This document shows positions 47,696-56,845 of a DNA stretch of 64,000 bases, one piece after another. Source of the stretch: Candidatus Zixiibacteriota bacterium (lineage in GTDB: Bacteria > Zixibacteria > MSB-5A5 > GN15 > JACZUZ01); NCBI GenBank assembly GCA_024280835.1, contig JAJRPJ010000012.1, positions 186,001 to 250,000 of the forward strand. Direction: 5' to 3'. Each line of letters begins with the position of its first letter. The first letter of the stretch is position 1. The notes beneath the pieces are model-generated. The model had not been told where the DNA came from. It did not search any database and was given only the letters and a program-made list of their open reading frames with translations. Made by a program: the position numbers and the translations under genes.

Positions 47696-49102
47696 TCATC
47701 CCAAACTCATAAACAAATTGTTCAATGACTCAGCTAAAGTGGGATGCGCAAAAACTCCGTCACGAATCTGACTATACGGGACTTTACCCATCATCGCCAT
47801 TTGTAAAACTGACATCACTTCCCCGCCTTCAATCCCCAAAACGACAGCCCCCAGAATCTCGCCACTCTTTGGATCAACAAGCGCCTTCATAAAACCACGA
47901 GTCTCATCCATCTCCAAAGCCCGCGCTACATGTGTCATAGGTATTTTCGCTACTAACACATCAAGGCCCAACTCTCTGGCCTCTTTCTCACTCAAGCCAA
48001 CCCGCGCTAATTGCGGATCAAGAAACATTGTATACGGAACCAAACGACCGCTTGTAGACTTGTCACCATTCTCAAGCAAATTGGCGCGTAATATCCGGAA
48101 ATCATCATAGGCTATATGCGTAAAAGCCGGCCCACCATTGATATCACCTAGCGCATAAACTCCCGCGACATTAGTCTCAAGCTTTTTATCCACTGGGATA
48201 TAACCACGCTTATCGTTCTCTATACCAGCAGCGCTCAAGTTCAATTTGTCACTATTAGGTGTCCTACCTACAGCCAACAGAACATGTGAGCCACGAACAT
48301 CTTTCTCTTTTCCGTCTTGAGCAATCGTCAAAACAATCTCACCGTTCGACTCTTTGACAATCTTGACAGGCGAGCTAGACAACTCAAGCGTCATCCCCTC
48401 ACCGTGTAGTATCTCTTCAACTGTCTCTGAGACATCTTCATCCTCTCGGCCAACCAAATGCGCGCCTCGATTAACAATTGTAACTTCCGCGCCAAACCGA
48501 CGAAACATTTGTCCAAACTCTAAACCAATATAGCCACCGCCAATAACAATCAAATGCTCTGGCACAGAATCCAATTCCATAATCGTCGAAGAAGTCAAAG
48601 CTGCGACCGTCTCCAAGCCAGGGATATTCGGAATAGTAGGACGAGCCCCTGTATTGATGAATATTCTCTTAGATGTGATTACTTTCTTAGATGTGATCGT
48701 CTGAACGCCCACAGCATTTAGAGCCACAGTCAAAGTCTGTGGGCCAGAAAAACTCGCCACTCCGCGAATAAGATCAAGACTCTCTAAACGCTCAAGACCC
48801 TTCTCACTTCCAGAACTAAACGAATGAACAATCTTTCTCTTGCGCTCGCGCACCACCGACAGGTCAACCTCAAACTCCCCCGTCATAATCCCATACTCGG
48901 CCGCACGTGATGCGACATAAGCCACCCGAGCGCTAGCTATCATCGTCTTAGTCGGAGTACATCCAACATTAACACAAGTCCCGCCAATATCACCACATTC
49001 GACAATCGCCATCTTCCAGCCAGCTCGCGCAAAATTCGCGGCCAACGGCTTTCCACCCTGACCGGTCCCAATTACTATTCCATCATATTCTGTTGCTGAC
49101 AT
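47696..49102 (-). CDS. Pyridine nucleotide-disulfide oxidoreductase (mercuric reductase/E3-like)
   Basis: A 468-residue flavoprotein with the FAD motif GIVIGTGQGGKPLAANFARAG, the redox-active pair in GGTCVNVGCTPTK, the NAD(P) fold VIGGGYIGLEFGQMF, the second FAD loop ALGDINGGPAFTHIA and the dimer-interface end DGVFAHPTLAESLNNLF. It has no N-terminal metal-binding domain and no C-terminal Cys pair, so true mercuric reductase activity is unlikely; a soluble thiol or quinone reductase or lipoamide dehydrogenase-like role is more probable. It is divergent from the TlpA-like gene. Confidence 0.9.
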   Translation of the reverse strand: MSATEYDGIVIGTGQGGKPLAANFARAGWKMAIVECGDIGGTCVNVGCTPTKTMIASARVAYVASRAAEYGIMTGEFEVDLSVVRERKRKIVHSFSSGSEKGLERLESLDLIRGVASFSGPQTLTVALNAVGVQTITSKKVITSKRIFINTGARPTIPNIPGLETVAALTSSTIMELDSVPEHLIVIGGGYIGLEFGQMFRRFGAEVTIVNRGAHLVGREDEDVSETVEEILHGEGMTLELSSSPVKIVKESNGEIVLTIAQDGKEKDVRGSHVLLAVGRTPNSDKLNLSAAGIENDKRGYIPVDKKLETNVAGVYALGDINGGPAFTHIAYDDFRILRANLLENGDKSTSGRLVPYTMFLDPQLARVGLSEKEARELGLDVLVAKIPMTHVARALEMDETRGFMKALVDPKSGEILGAVVLGIEGGEVMSVLQMAMMGKVPYSQIRDGVFAHPTLAESLNNLFMSLG

Positions 49103-49256
49103 ACGCTTGCCTCCAATATAGTTACCCCTTCAGCATCGCTGAAGAATCGGATGTTTTTTGCTATTGGGCAAATTGAGAGAACCTTTATTGCCGGACATTG
49201 TTTACCTTTGTATGCCTACAACTATGAAAGGCCGCCGAGCACATAAGGAGATTCAT

Positions 49257-49835
49257 ATGTACATAAGACGAATTGCTGCAATCCTACTCATTCTAATCCT
49301 AATACTTGGAAGCGCCGTCCCTCCTGCACAATCACAAAGCTCCACTAGAGGCATTAGAGGACAGGCAGCCCCAAAGTGGCAGGTTCAAGAATGGTTCAAC
49401 TTACCCGCTGGCAAACAAGCTCTGGACATCACCGACTATCGTGGAAAAGTTCTCTACCTCTATTGCTTCCAAAGTTGGTGTCCAGGCTGTCTAGAATACG
49501 GTTTCCCGACTCTACAAGAAATGACCGAGCGCTACGCAAATAATGACAGCGTCGAGTTTGTCGCCATTCAAACAGTCTTCGAAGGCTACAACGCCAACAC
49601 AGTCTCACGTGCTCGTGACCTATCAAAACAATTCTCTCTGTCAATTCCCTTCGGCCAAAGCGGCGAAAAAGGAGAACGCTCTCTAGTGATGAGCCGTTAT
49701 CGAACTGGCGGCACACCTTGGACAATCATCATTGACCCAAACGGTATAGTTCGTTACAATGACTTCCACATCGAAGCTGACAATGCAACAAGACTCATTG
49801 GCCATATCCTCGCCGAAAAACCAGATAATGAATGA
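49257..49835 (+). CDS. TlpA-like thioredoxin-fold protein
   Basis: A 192-residue exported thiol-redox protein. ATG 49257 follows AAGGAGAT and begins a signal peptide (YIRRIAAILLILILILGSAV...). The thioredoxin domain has the active site WCPGC, preceded by YRGKVLYLYCFQS and followed by the cis-proline loop TGGTPWTIIIDPNG. It would act on periplasmic disulfides or as a thiol supplier for cytochrome or metalloprotein assembly. It overlaps the HAD gene by eight bases, so the two are co-translated. Confidence 0.9.
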   Translation: MYIRRIAAILLILILILGSAVPPAQSQSSTRGIRGQAAPKWQVQEWFNLPAGKQALDITDYRGKVLYLYCFQSWCPGCLEYGFPTLQEMTERYANNDSVEFVAIQTVFEGYNANTVSRARDLSKQFSLSIPFGQSGEKGERSLVMSRYRTGGTPWTIIIDPNGIVRYNDFHIEADNATRLIGHILAEKPDNE

Positions 49836-50550
49836 AGCAAACAATAACTCAGATTCTCCTTTGGATCTCAAGAACATCGAAGCCTTGACCTTTGATTGCT
49901 ATGGCACATTGATTGATTGGGAAAGTGGGATATACACAGCGCTAAAACCGATTCTAGAGAACCACAACATAGAGCTCACTAGAGACGAGACACTAGAACT
50001 CTACAGCGCTATCGAACCCAAAGCCCAATCTGCTATCTATAAGCCCTATCGAAATATTCTCAGCGAAGTTGTACAACTATTCGGCGTCAAACTGGACTTC
50101 AAACCATCACTTGAAGAAACTCTTTCGCTAGCAGAATCAATTGCAAATTGGCCGCCATTTGCAGATACAAACGCCGCTCTTCATAAATTGAAACAAGACT
50201 ACAAACTGGCTATTGTCTCAAATATCGACAATGACCTAATTAAACTCTCAGCCTCACAACTCGATGTAGAGTTCGACTGGATAATCACGGCACAAAATGC
50301 ACGGGCCTACAAACCTGATCTAAGAGTCTTTCAGCATGCTTTCGAGCAAATGCAACTAGACACAACACAAATACTGCATATCGCCCAAAGCATCTTTCAT
50401 GACATAACGCCAGCCAATGAACTAGAATTGCAATCTGTATGGGTCAATCGTCGTCGTGGTCTGAAAGGAACAGGAGCCACTCCTCCAGCTGAAGCGCATC
50501 CAACTTTGGAAGTTGGCTCACTAGCGGAATTGGCCGAGATTCTTACTTAG
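49828..50550 (+). CDS. HAD-superfamily hydrolase (haloacid dehalogenase type II-like)
   Basis: About 240 residues. ATG 49828 overlaps the stop of the TlpA gene; longer starts lie inside that gene and are rejected. Motif I is LTFDCYGTLIDW (nucleophile Asp), motif II LAIVSNIDN, and the lysine is in RAYKPDLRVFQ; the final acidic motif is weak (IAQSIFHDITPAN, with a D after H). The cap helix set matches the 2-haloacid dehalogenase branch, though most such proteins are phosphatases. The substrate is unknown. Confidence 0.88.
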   Translation: MNEANNNSDSPLDLKNIEALTFDCYGTLIDWESGIYTALKPILENHNIELTRDETLELYSAIEPKAQSAIYKPYRNILSEVVQLFGVKLDFKPSLEETLSLAESIANWPPFADTNAALHKLKQDYKLAIVSNIDNDLIKLSASQLDVEFDWIITAQNARAYKPDLRVFQHAFEQMQLDTTQILHIAQSIFHDITPANELELQSVWVNRRRGLKGTGATPPAEAHPTLEVGSLAELAEILT

Positions 50551-50583
50551 AGCAAGTCAATGGCTTGAGCTATCAAGGACAAT

Positions 50584-51207
50584 CTACAATCGCCGCAATA
50601 CCGCACGAACAGGTGAAGCGTCCATTCCAACTATTTTCAGCGGAACTGCTATTAATTCATACCGCCCTGCCTCAACCTCATCCAAGAGTAGATTCTCAAG
50701 TATTAATACCTTACCAGATCCGAATATATGATGAGATGTCAGTGTCTTAGAATCAGATCGATCAACCGAGGGCGTGTCAATGCCAACCAATTTCACTCCT
50801 AACGCGACAATCGCTCGCGCCGCATCTTCAGAGAAATGACTAAACTTCTCAGTGAAACATTTTGAGTCTGCAGTCATCGTCTTAAATAACAACCGCTCCA
50901 CCCCTGCTACATTCGCCTCAAACACATGACGTTCCTCTACAATCTCCGAATCCGTCGCATCAATTACTAACGCCTCACCGATATAAGTCTCAAGAGGACA
51001 TTGGTCAATTGAGTCCTGACCATCAGCCACATGCAACGGAGCATCAGCATGAGTCCCTGTATGCAGGCTCATCGTCACACTGCCAAGATTAACAGAGTCA
51101 CCACCTGAGATATTCATGATAGTCGAATTTGAAAAAGGAGTGTCACCTGGCCAAACAGCAATCTCGGGCGACAAGGGCTGGGATATGTCAATAAACTGTT
51201 TTGACAT
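50584..51207 (-). CDS. kynB: Kynurenine formamidase (cyclase family)
   Basis: Hydrolyses N-formylkynurenine to kynurenine. The 207-residue sequence begins FIDISQPLSPEIAVWPGDTPF and has the metal motif LHTGTHADAPLH with a later DTPSVDRSDSKTLTSHH, typical of KynB. It is cytoplasmic. It follows kynU by eight bases on the same strand, which supports the kynurenine role over a generic cyclase. Confidence 0.92.
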   Translation of the reverse strand: MSKQFIDISQPLSPEIAVWPGDTPFSNSTIMNISGGDSVNLGSVTMSLHTGTHADAPLHVADGQDSIDQCPLETYIGEALVIDATDSEIVEERHVFEANVAGVERLLFKTMTADSKCFTEKFSHFSEDAARAIVALGVKLVGIDTPSVDRSDSKTLTSHHIFGSGKVLILENLLLDEVEAGRYELIAVPLKIVGMDASPVRAVLRRL

Positions 51208-51215
51208 ACAAATAG

Positions 51216-52409
51216 TTAATTCGCAGAATGGCTAACACTAGAAGAAGTCTGAGATGCCTTTGCTATGAGACCATCAATCTCAACAAACAAATCAATTATC
51301 TCACTATCAGTATTATAGAAATGCGGGGAAACACGAATCCCAGAGTTGGGTCGATAATCAACCAAGAAATTACGCGCATTAAGCGTCTCACAAAGAGCCT
51401 GTCCATCAGGCAAATTCAAAGCCACAGTCCCCGCCCGCTTTTCAGGATCAGTATGTGTCGTAGTTTTCCACTGACGTTCGCCAGCCAGTTTCAGAACCAA
51501 AGCGCTCATCTCTTTGGAACGTTCGCGAATACGCTCAACACCAATCTCAGCGATCAAATCCAAACCACCTTGACAAGTGTACAAAGCCGGAATCACTGGT
51601 GTGCCGCTTTGAAAACGGTAAGCCCCACTGGTACGCTTAATAGAGCCACGTTCAAAACCAAATGGATTCTCATGCGCCAACCACCCAGTAAATGCAGGCT
51701 CCAACGTCTCAGCCAAATCAGGCCGCACATAAAGAAAACAAGCCCCTGGACCACCGCACATCCATTTCAATAACCCACCAACCGCAAAATCAACCTTCAA
51801 TTTAGTCAAATCAAGAGGAACAACTCCGACAGACTGAAACACATCCAAAACCACAAGCGCTCCCACACTATGCGCCTTTTCAATTATCGCCTGAGCGTCA
51901 ACTATATAAGAAGAACGAAACAAAACATGCGAAATAGGAACCAACAACGTTCTCTCATCAATCGCCGCCAGCAACTCCTCGAGCGGAACACTAACACCAT
52001 CAGGGCATGTCACCACTTCAATCTCAAACTTGTCTCTGGCGTGCGCTTGATACAAATACTGAATCGATGGAAACTCCATATCCACCATCACAATTTTGTT
52101 ACGTTTTGAACTAGAAGTTTGGTTGCCAAAGCAGGAGATAATAACTTCCTCAGCGCTAGTAACATTCGGATGCATCGAGATGCTATCCTCAGGAGCCCCA
52201 ATTATCGCGCCAATCTTATCACCCACGACGCGTGGCAGCATCCACCAATCCTCACTCCAAGCCCGCACACCCTTACTAGCCCATATATCAGCATAACGCA
52301 ACGCATAATCACGAGCCGCATTGGGCATAGCCCCAAGTGAATTAGCTATCAGATAATGACACCCCTGCAAAGAATCAAATCTCTGCCTGTAATCCAGCAA
52401 ATCAGTCAT
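51216..52409 (-). CDS. kynU: Kynureninase
   Basis: A PLP enzyme that cleaves kynurenine to anthranilate, or 3-hydroxykynurenine to 3-hydroxyanthranilate. About 397 residues from ATG 52409, which overlaps the nadE stop by eight bases. The PLP lysine is in GGLLKWMCGGPGACFLYVRP and the upstream aspartate in ALVVLDVFQSVGVV; SGTPVIPALYTCQGGLDLIAEIG and the C-terminal NSGIRVSPHFYNTDSEI are shared with kynureninases. A related class V aminotransferase is possible, but the kynB and nadE neighbours favour kynureninase. Confidence 0.88.
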   Translation of the reverse strand: MTDLLDYRQRFDSLQGCHYLIANSLGAMPNAARDYALRYADIWASKGVRAWSEDWWMLPRVVGDKIGAIIGAPEDSISMHPNVTSAEEVIISCFGNQTSSSKRNKIVMVDMEFPSIQYLYQAHARDKFEIEVVTCPDGVSVPLEELLAAIDERTLLVPISHVLFRSSYIVDAQAIIEKAHSVGALVVLDVFQSVGVVPLDLTKLKVDFAVGGLLKWMCGGPGACFLYVRPDLAETLEPAFTGWLAHENPFGFERGSIKRTSGAYRFQSGTPVIPALYTCQGGLDLIAEIGVERIRERSKEMSALVLKLAGERQWKTTTHTDPEKRAGTVALNLPDGQALCETLNARNFLVDYRPNSGIRVSPHFYNTDSEIIDLFVEIDGLIAKASQTSSSVSHSAN

Positions 52410-54135
52410 TGGAGCTATCTTCCTTAATCGTTGGAGATTCGACATCCTCTTTGGCTTTGACAACATCTTCAGGAAACTGTTGGCTCAAAAACTGATTATG
52501 CCTCGCGGCTATCGGCATCCGTCTGCCCCTGCCAAATGACTTGGAAGAAACCCGCAAACCAGGCGCTGACTGTCGCCTCTTATACTCATTACGATCAACA
52601 GCCTCAACAACCCAACGGATAACTTCTGGCGGCACATCATCAGAAACTAAATCTTCAGCCGAACATTTCTCCTCCACATAACAATGCAGAATCCTATCGA
52701 GAACATCATAAGCAGGCAATGTGTCTTGGTCCGCCTGGGCGGGTCGCAGTTCCGCTGATGGCGCCTTATCAATTATCGCCTGCGGAATAAGTTCCTTATT
52801 GCGATTGATATAACCTGCTAAATTGTATACTTCAGTTTTGGGCACATCCGCCAACACACTCAACCCACCACTCATATCTCCATATAGTGTGCAATAACCG
52901 ACAGCCAGTTCACTCTTATTGCCAGTTGAGAGCGTCAAATAGCCAAATTTATTAGCATAGGCCATCAAAAGATTGCCTCTAACACGGGCCTGCAGATTCT
53001 CCTGAGTAATACCCACCTCTGCTGGATCAATATCAGGTGTCAATGTGTCCAGATAAGAGTTGTAGACATTTTCAATCGGAACAGTCTTCATTTCCACACC
53101 ATATCGCTCAGCGAGATCCCGTGAGTCAGTAATGCTCCCTTTCGAGGAATACAATGAAGGCATACAAACACCAAGCATATTCTCAGCGCCCAAAGCCTCC
53201 ACATCAATAGCAAGTGTCACTGCCGAATCAATACCACCTGATAAACCTAGAATCGCTTTTTCAAAACCACACTTATGCGCATAATCACGCAAGCCAAGCG
53301 CCAAGGCGTCATGCACCGCGGCAATTTCCTCTCGCGGCTGGAATAATTCTGCTCGGCCCGCCTCCGATGTTTCGACTGTCACTACAGTCTCACAAAAACC
53401 ACCTAGGACAGCATTAGGTACGCCGTCCTTATCAAAGCTCAAACTGTTACCATCAAATATCAGCTCATCATTGGCGCCAACTTGATTAACAAACACCAAT
53501 GGTATGCCATGTTTACGCGCATGTGATGAAAGTAAACTAAACCTTGTCCTGATCTTGTAAACATTAAATGGCGAAGCCGACAAATTCAACAAGATGCTGG
53601 CGCCCTTGTTCGCCAATTCACCAATAGGGTCAGTATTGTAAATCTGCGCAGTCAACCCCAGCGATGAATCAACCCAAGCATCCTCACAAATACTAATCCC
53701 CAGAGTCTCACCTTTGAATTCAACGACATCAATTTCAGAAGCGGGCTGAAAATAACGCCCCTCATCAAAGACATCATAGGTCGGCAGCAGTGACTTAATC
53801 TGAGTATAAACAATTCGCCCATCAGCTATCAAAACCGCCGTATTGTGCAACCTACGACCACCAGATTTTGGATTGGCTTGCGGAGCTCCAACCAAGAGTC
53901 CTGTCTCAGGAAATTCGCCGCTCAACTTACAAAGCGAACGCAACGCCTCCTCAACTCGGCGAATCACACTCGGACGCTCAAGCAAGTCCTGAGGTGGATA
54001 CCCAGTCAAAAACATCTCTGAAAACATTATCAAGTCCGTGCCTGAAGCGTACTCACGAAACGTCTCAGAAATCAGTTCGAGATTCCCCTCAACATCGCCG
54101 ACTATTGGATTCAGTTGTGCAAGTGTTATGCGCAT
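52402..54135 (-). CDS. nadE: Glutamine-dependent NAD synthetase
   Basis: Amidates nicotinate adenine dinucleotide to NAD. The 577 residues comprise an N-terminal nitrilase-type glutaminase (MRITLAQLNPIVGDVEGNLELI, FSEMFLTGYPPQD with the catalytic Glu, then a Lys and the catalytic Cys in GISICEDAWV). The C-terminal synthetase has the ATP loop LGLSGGIDSAVTLAI and the LSTGNKSELAVGYCTLYGDMSGG motif. It is the first gene of a likely nadE-kynU-kynB transcript, linking NAD synthesis with tryptophan breakdown. Confidence 0.95.
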   Translation of the reverse strand: MRITLAQLNPIVGDVEGNLELISETFREYASGTDLIMFSEMFLTGYPPQDLLERPSVIRRVEEALRSLCKLSGEFPETGLLVGAPQANPKSGGRRLHNTAVLIADGRIVYTQIKSLLPTYDVFDEGRYFQPASEIDVVEFKGETLGISICEDAWVDSSLGLTAQIYNTDPIGELANKGASILLNLSASPFNVYKIRTRFSLLSSHARKHGIPLVFVNQVGANDELIFDGNSLSFDKDGVPNAVLGGFCETVVTVETSEAGRAELFQPREEIAAVHDALALGLRDYAHKCGFEKAILGLSGGIDSAVTLAIDVEALGAENMLGVCMPSLYSSKGSITDSRDLAERYGVEMKTVPIENVYNSYLDTLTPDIDPAEVGITQENLQARVRGNLLMAYANKFGYLTLSTGNKSELAVGYCTLYGDMSGGLSVLADVPKTEVYNLAGYINRNKELIPQAIIDKAPSAELRPAQADQDTLPAYDVLDRILHCYVEEKCSAEDLVSDDVPPEVIRWVVEAVDRNEYKRRQSAPGLRVSSKSFGRGRRMPIAARHNQFLSQQFPEDVVKAKEDVESPTIKEDSSND

Positions 54136-54146
54136 ATCAGCCTCGC

Positions 54147-54773
54147 TTAAAGAAGACTCTCTATTTTATCCGTCAACTCCTCAGAAAGCGGAGTCACATC
54201 AGATTTGTATCGAGCAACAATCTTACCCTCGCGATCAAGTAGAAACTTATGAAAGTTCCAGGAGATATCTCCTGATGGATCACTATGGGTAGTCAGATTA
54301 GCAAAGAGAGCATGTTGGTCATCGCCCTTGACACTAACCTTGCTCATCATCGGAAAGGTCACCGAAAAATTGTCTGTGCAAAAACGCTGAATTTCCTCAT
54401 CACTACCTGGCTCCTGACCGCCAAAATTATTGGCCGGAAACCCGACAACAGTTAACCCACGTTCACTATATTTCTCATACAGCTTCTGCAACCCTTCATA
54501 CTGCGGAGTATAACCACACTCACTAGCCACATTGACTACCAAAATCACGTCCCCAGTAAAGTCGGCCAACTTCGTGGGCTGACCTTCAATAGTATTAAAA
54601 CCAATTTCTAAGATATTAGTCTCGTTCACAGCATCCATCGTTATCTCTTCCTGTACAACATTCTTCTCTACACCATTCTTCTGTACAACATCGTTCTGCG
54701 TGGCGCTATCGCTTTCTTGACCGCTACAGGCAACCAATAACGCCATACAAACTATCAATGCGCTCATTCTCAT
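54147..54773 (-). CDS. Glutathione peroxidase family lipoprotein
   Basis: 208 residues with a lipobox (MALLVACSG, about residue 16) and a polar linker, then the peroxidase fold. The catalytic cysteine (instead of selenocysteine) is in NVASECGYTPQYEGLQ, with the glutamine in PANNFGGQEPG and tryptophan in ISWNFHKFLLDREG. A second Cys in RFCTDNFSVTFP suggests a thioredoxin-dependent mechanism. It works in the envelope against peroxides. It lies 11 bases before nadE on the same strand, so it may head that transcript. Confidence 0.92.
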   Translation of the reverse strand: MRMSALIVCMALLVACSGQESDSATQNDVVQKNGVEKNVVQEEITMDAVNETNILEIGFNTIEGQPTKLADFTGDVILVVNVASECGYTPQYEGLQKLYEKYSERGLTVVGFPANNFGGQEPGSDEEIQRFCTDNFSVTFPMMSKVSVKGDDQHALFANLTTHSDPSGDISWNFHKFLLDREGKIVARYKSDVTPLSEELTDKIESLL

Positions 54774-54910
54774 ATTTGTTCCTCAACTATTTCATCGCAA
54801 AACCACTGCTTACTATACTGTAAGGTACACGCTTTCTGTAATACACGCAACCTTCTTGTCCGCCAATCCTCTCTATTTCTAGCCAGACAAACTGTAAGAT
54901 AACAACCACC

Positions 54911-54949
54911 AGAAATGACCTGCCAGAAGTGACCTGAAAGTGATAGGCC
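54911..54949. promoter_or_regulatory. Direct repeats in the gpx/umuD divergent promoter
   Basis: AGAAATGACCTG (54911-54922) and AGAAGTGACCTG (54926-54937) are spaced 15 bases start to start, and a weaker AAAGTGATAGG follows. They lie about 70 bases before umuD. They may be an operator; no LexA box of the E. coli or Gram-positive type was seen. Confidence 0.4.
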
Positions 54950-55007
54950 GTTTCTTATCCAATGGTAATATGCAGTAGAAACCGACCAGAGAAAACGCAG
55001 GAAAACC

Positions 55008-55409
55008 ATGAACGCAAATCAAACAAGACCAGCAATTCAAAATCAACAGCAAACGCCACAATCTGGCTCGCGCACCACAGCTGGCTTCCCCTCGCCATCC
55101 GACGACTACTTGGAAACACCGCTCGACCTAAACCGCCTCCTAATCAAACGCCCAGCGGCGACCTTCTTCATGCGCGCCAGCGGCAATGCTCTACGAGAGG
55201 CAGGTATCAGAGACCATGACCTGCTGATTATCGACCGAGCCAGCCAAGTAACACACGGAGCAATCATAGTGGCGCTCGTCGATGGCGAACTACAACTACA
55301 ACGCTTCACAATGCGCCCACAACCCAACGCAGAAACCGACGACCTGCTATATGAGACTCCATATGAGATATGGGGAGTAGTGACTTGTGTCATCCGCGAA
55401 CTCAGCTAA
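55008..55409 (+). CDS. umuD: UmuD-like protein lacking the catalytic Ser and Lys
   Basis: 133 residues aligning end to end with E. coli UmuD from the cleavage region on: AG-FPSPSDDYLE (cleavage site Ala25-Gly26), LDLNRLLIKRPAATFFMRAS, DLLIIDRA and the final strand GVVTCVIRELS. In E. coli the catalytic serine (S60, ASGDSM) and lysine (K97, GEFTVKK) are required for self-cleavage. Here the matching positions are Ala61 (ASGNAL) and Gln98 (GELQLQR). The protein should therefore fold and dimerise but not cut itself or a partner. It precedes umuC with a 23-base overlap. Confidence 0.88.
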   Translation: MNANQTRPAIQNQQQTPQSGSRTTAGFPSPSDDYLETPLDLNRLLIKRPAATFFMRASGNALREAGIRDHDLLIIDRASQVTHGAIIVALVDGELQLQRFTMRPQPNAETDDLLYETPYEIWGVVTCVIRELS

Positions 55410-56754
55410 GAGAGCCCATAAGCCATTCGCGTTAGTCGATTGCGATAACTTCTATGTCTCCTGCGAACGAGTTTTTGCGCCCAAATTGCGCAACAGGCCA
55501 GTGGTCGTGCTCTCCAATAATGACGGCTGCATCATCTCACGCTCGGCCGAAGCCAAAGCCCTCGACATCAAAATGGGCGCCCCACTCCACCACATCACCG
55601 CACTCATCAAATCCGCCAATGTCGCAGTTTGCTCATCAAACTACGCGCTCTATGGCGACATGTCCGAACGCGTCAAACAAACCCTCAAACAATTCTCGCC
55701 AGAAATCGAAATGTACTCTATCGACGAAGCCTTCTTGCGTCTACCCGCCAATCCAGAACTAACTCTGTGCGCCTCTGACATTCACCAGCGCGTCTTGCGC
55801 TGGACTGGCATCCCAGTTTCAATCGGTATTGGCGAAACCAAAACCCTCGCCAAAGTCGCCAGCCGCATCGCCAAAACCAGCCCCAGCCGAGTTTGTAATG
55901 CCTTTGAACAAACATCTCTCGAACAAACATCGCTCGAACGAATAGACCGCGACAAATTACTCGCAGAAACGCCAGTAACTAAAATCTGGGGAATCGGCAA
56001 ACGCCACGGAACATGGCTCAAAGCACAAGGAATCACCACTGCCCTACAACTACGCGACATCAATGACGAACAAATCCGCCGCCGCGCAGGAGTCCTCGGC
56101 CTGCGCACTGTTTGGGAATTACGTGGCCGCTCATGCCTACCCTTAACCATGACTATCCCAACTCGCAAAGGCGTCACCTGCTCGCGCTCATTCGGACGAC
56201 GCACCCGTAACCGTGAACAATTACGCGAGGCCCTAGCCACCTATGCCGCACGTGTCGGCGAAAAAATACGACGTGACGGCTCAGCCGCAGGCGCCTTGAC
56301 CGTCTTCCTAATGACCAACCGGTTTTCCAATGAACCGCAATATTCCAAATCGGCGCTCCTAACCATCAACCCGCCTAGTGACGACGAAAAGACACTAATT
56401 CAACTGGCGCTTGCAGGCTTTGAACGCATTTACAACGCCAACTACCGCTACCAAAAGGCTGGTGTCACACTCACCGACCTCACCCCAATCAACGAAGTTC
56501 AAACCGACCTCTTCCCCCCCTCCCAAACATCAAGGGCGCCAGAGAAGCGCGAAACAAACACCACACAAAACGCCGCAGAACACAGCAAATCCCTCAGCCA
56601 CATCCTCGATTCACTAAACACCACCCACGGCGCTGGAACCATCCGCTACGCCGCCACTGGCATAGACAAACCCTGGCGCATGCGCTCCAACTACCGCTCC
56701 CCCTGCTACACAACCCACTGGTCCGACCTCCCCCTCATCCCAACTCTCTATTGA
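55387..56754 (+). CDS. umuC: DNA polymerase V catalytic subunit, Y-family
   Basis: A 455-residue error-prone polymerase for translesion synthesis. Metal-binding residues are in FALVDCDNFYVSCERVF and YSIDEAFLRL, with the VVVLSNNDGCIISRS finger typical of UmuC. A clamp-binding sequence QTDLF lies near residue 370, and the end carries the DUF4113-like tail (GTIRYAATGIDKPWRMR). The GTG start at 55387 overlaps umuD, implying translational coupling. All catalytic residues appear intact, unlike its UmuD partner. Confidence 0.93.
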   Translation: MSSANSAKRAHKPFALVDCDNFYVSCERVFAPKLRNRPVVVLSNNDGCIISRSAEAKALDIKMGAPLHHITALIKSANVAVCSSNYALYGDMSERVKQTLKQFSPEIEMYSIDEAFLRLPANPELTLCASDIHQRVLRWTGIPVSIGIGETKTLAKVASRIAKTSPSRVCNAFEQTSLEQTSLERIDRDKLLAETPVTKIWGIGKRHGTWLKAQGITTALQLRDINDEQIRRRAGVLGLRTVWELRGRSCLPLTMTIPTRKGVTCSRSFGRRTRNREQLREALATYAARVGEKIRRDGSAAGALTVFLMTNRFSNEPQYSKSALLTINPPSDDEKTLIQLALAGFERIYNANYRYQKAGVTLTDLTPINEVQTDLFPPSQTSRAPEKRETNTTQNAAEHSKSLSHILDSLNTTHGAGTIRYAATGIDKPWRMRSNYRSPCYTTHWSDLPLIPTLY

Positions 56755-56845
56755 CAAAACTCCACCAGCACAACTTATTGTCAAAACCAAGGTGGCAAAA
56801 GCAACACACCCGACAGCAAACTGCAAACCGCGATAGGACGCACCA

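Noticed and set aside
47696-49102. Mercuric reductase (merA)
   Set aside because: There is no N-terminal metal-binding domain, no C-terminal Cys pair and no mer genes next to it.
54770-55009. 79-codon minus-strand frame in the gpx/umuD gap
   Set aside because: It occupies the shared promoter region, has odd Cys/Trp content and matches no family.
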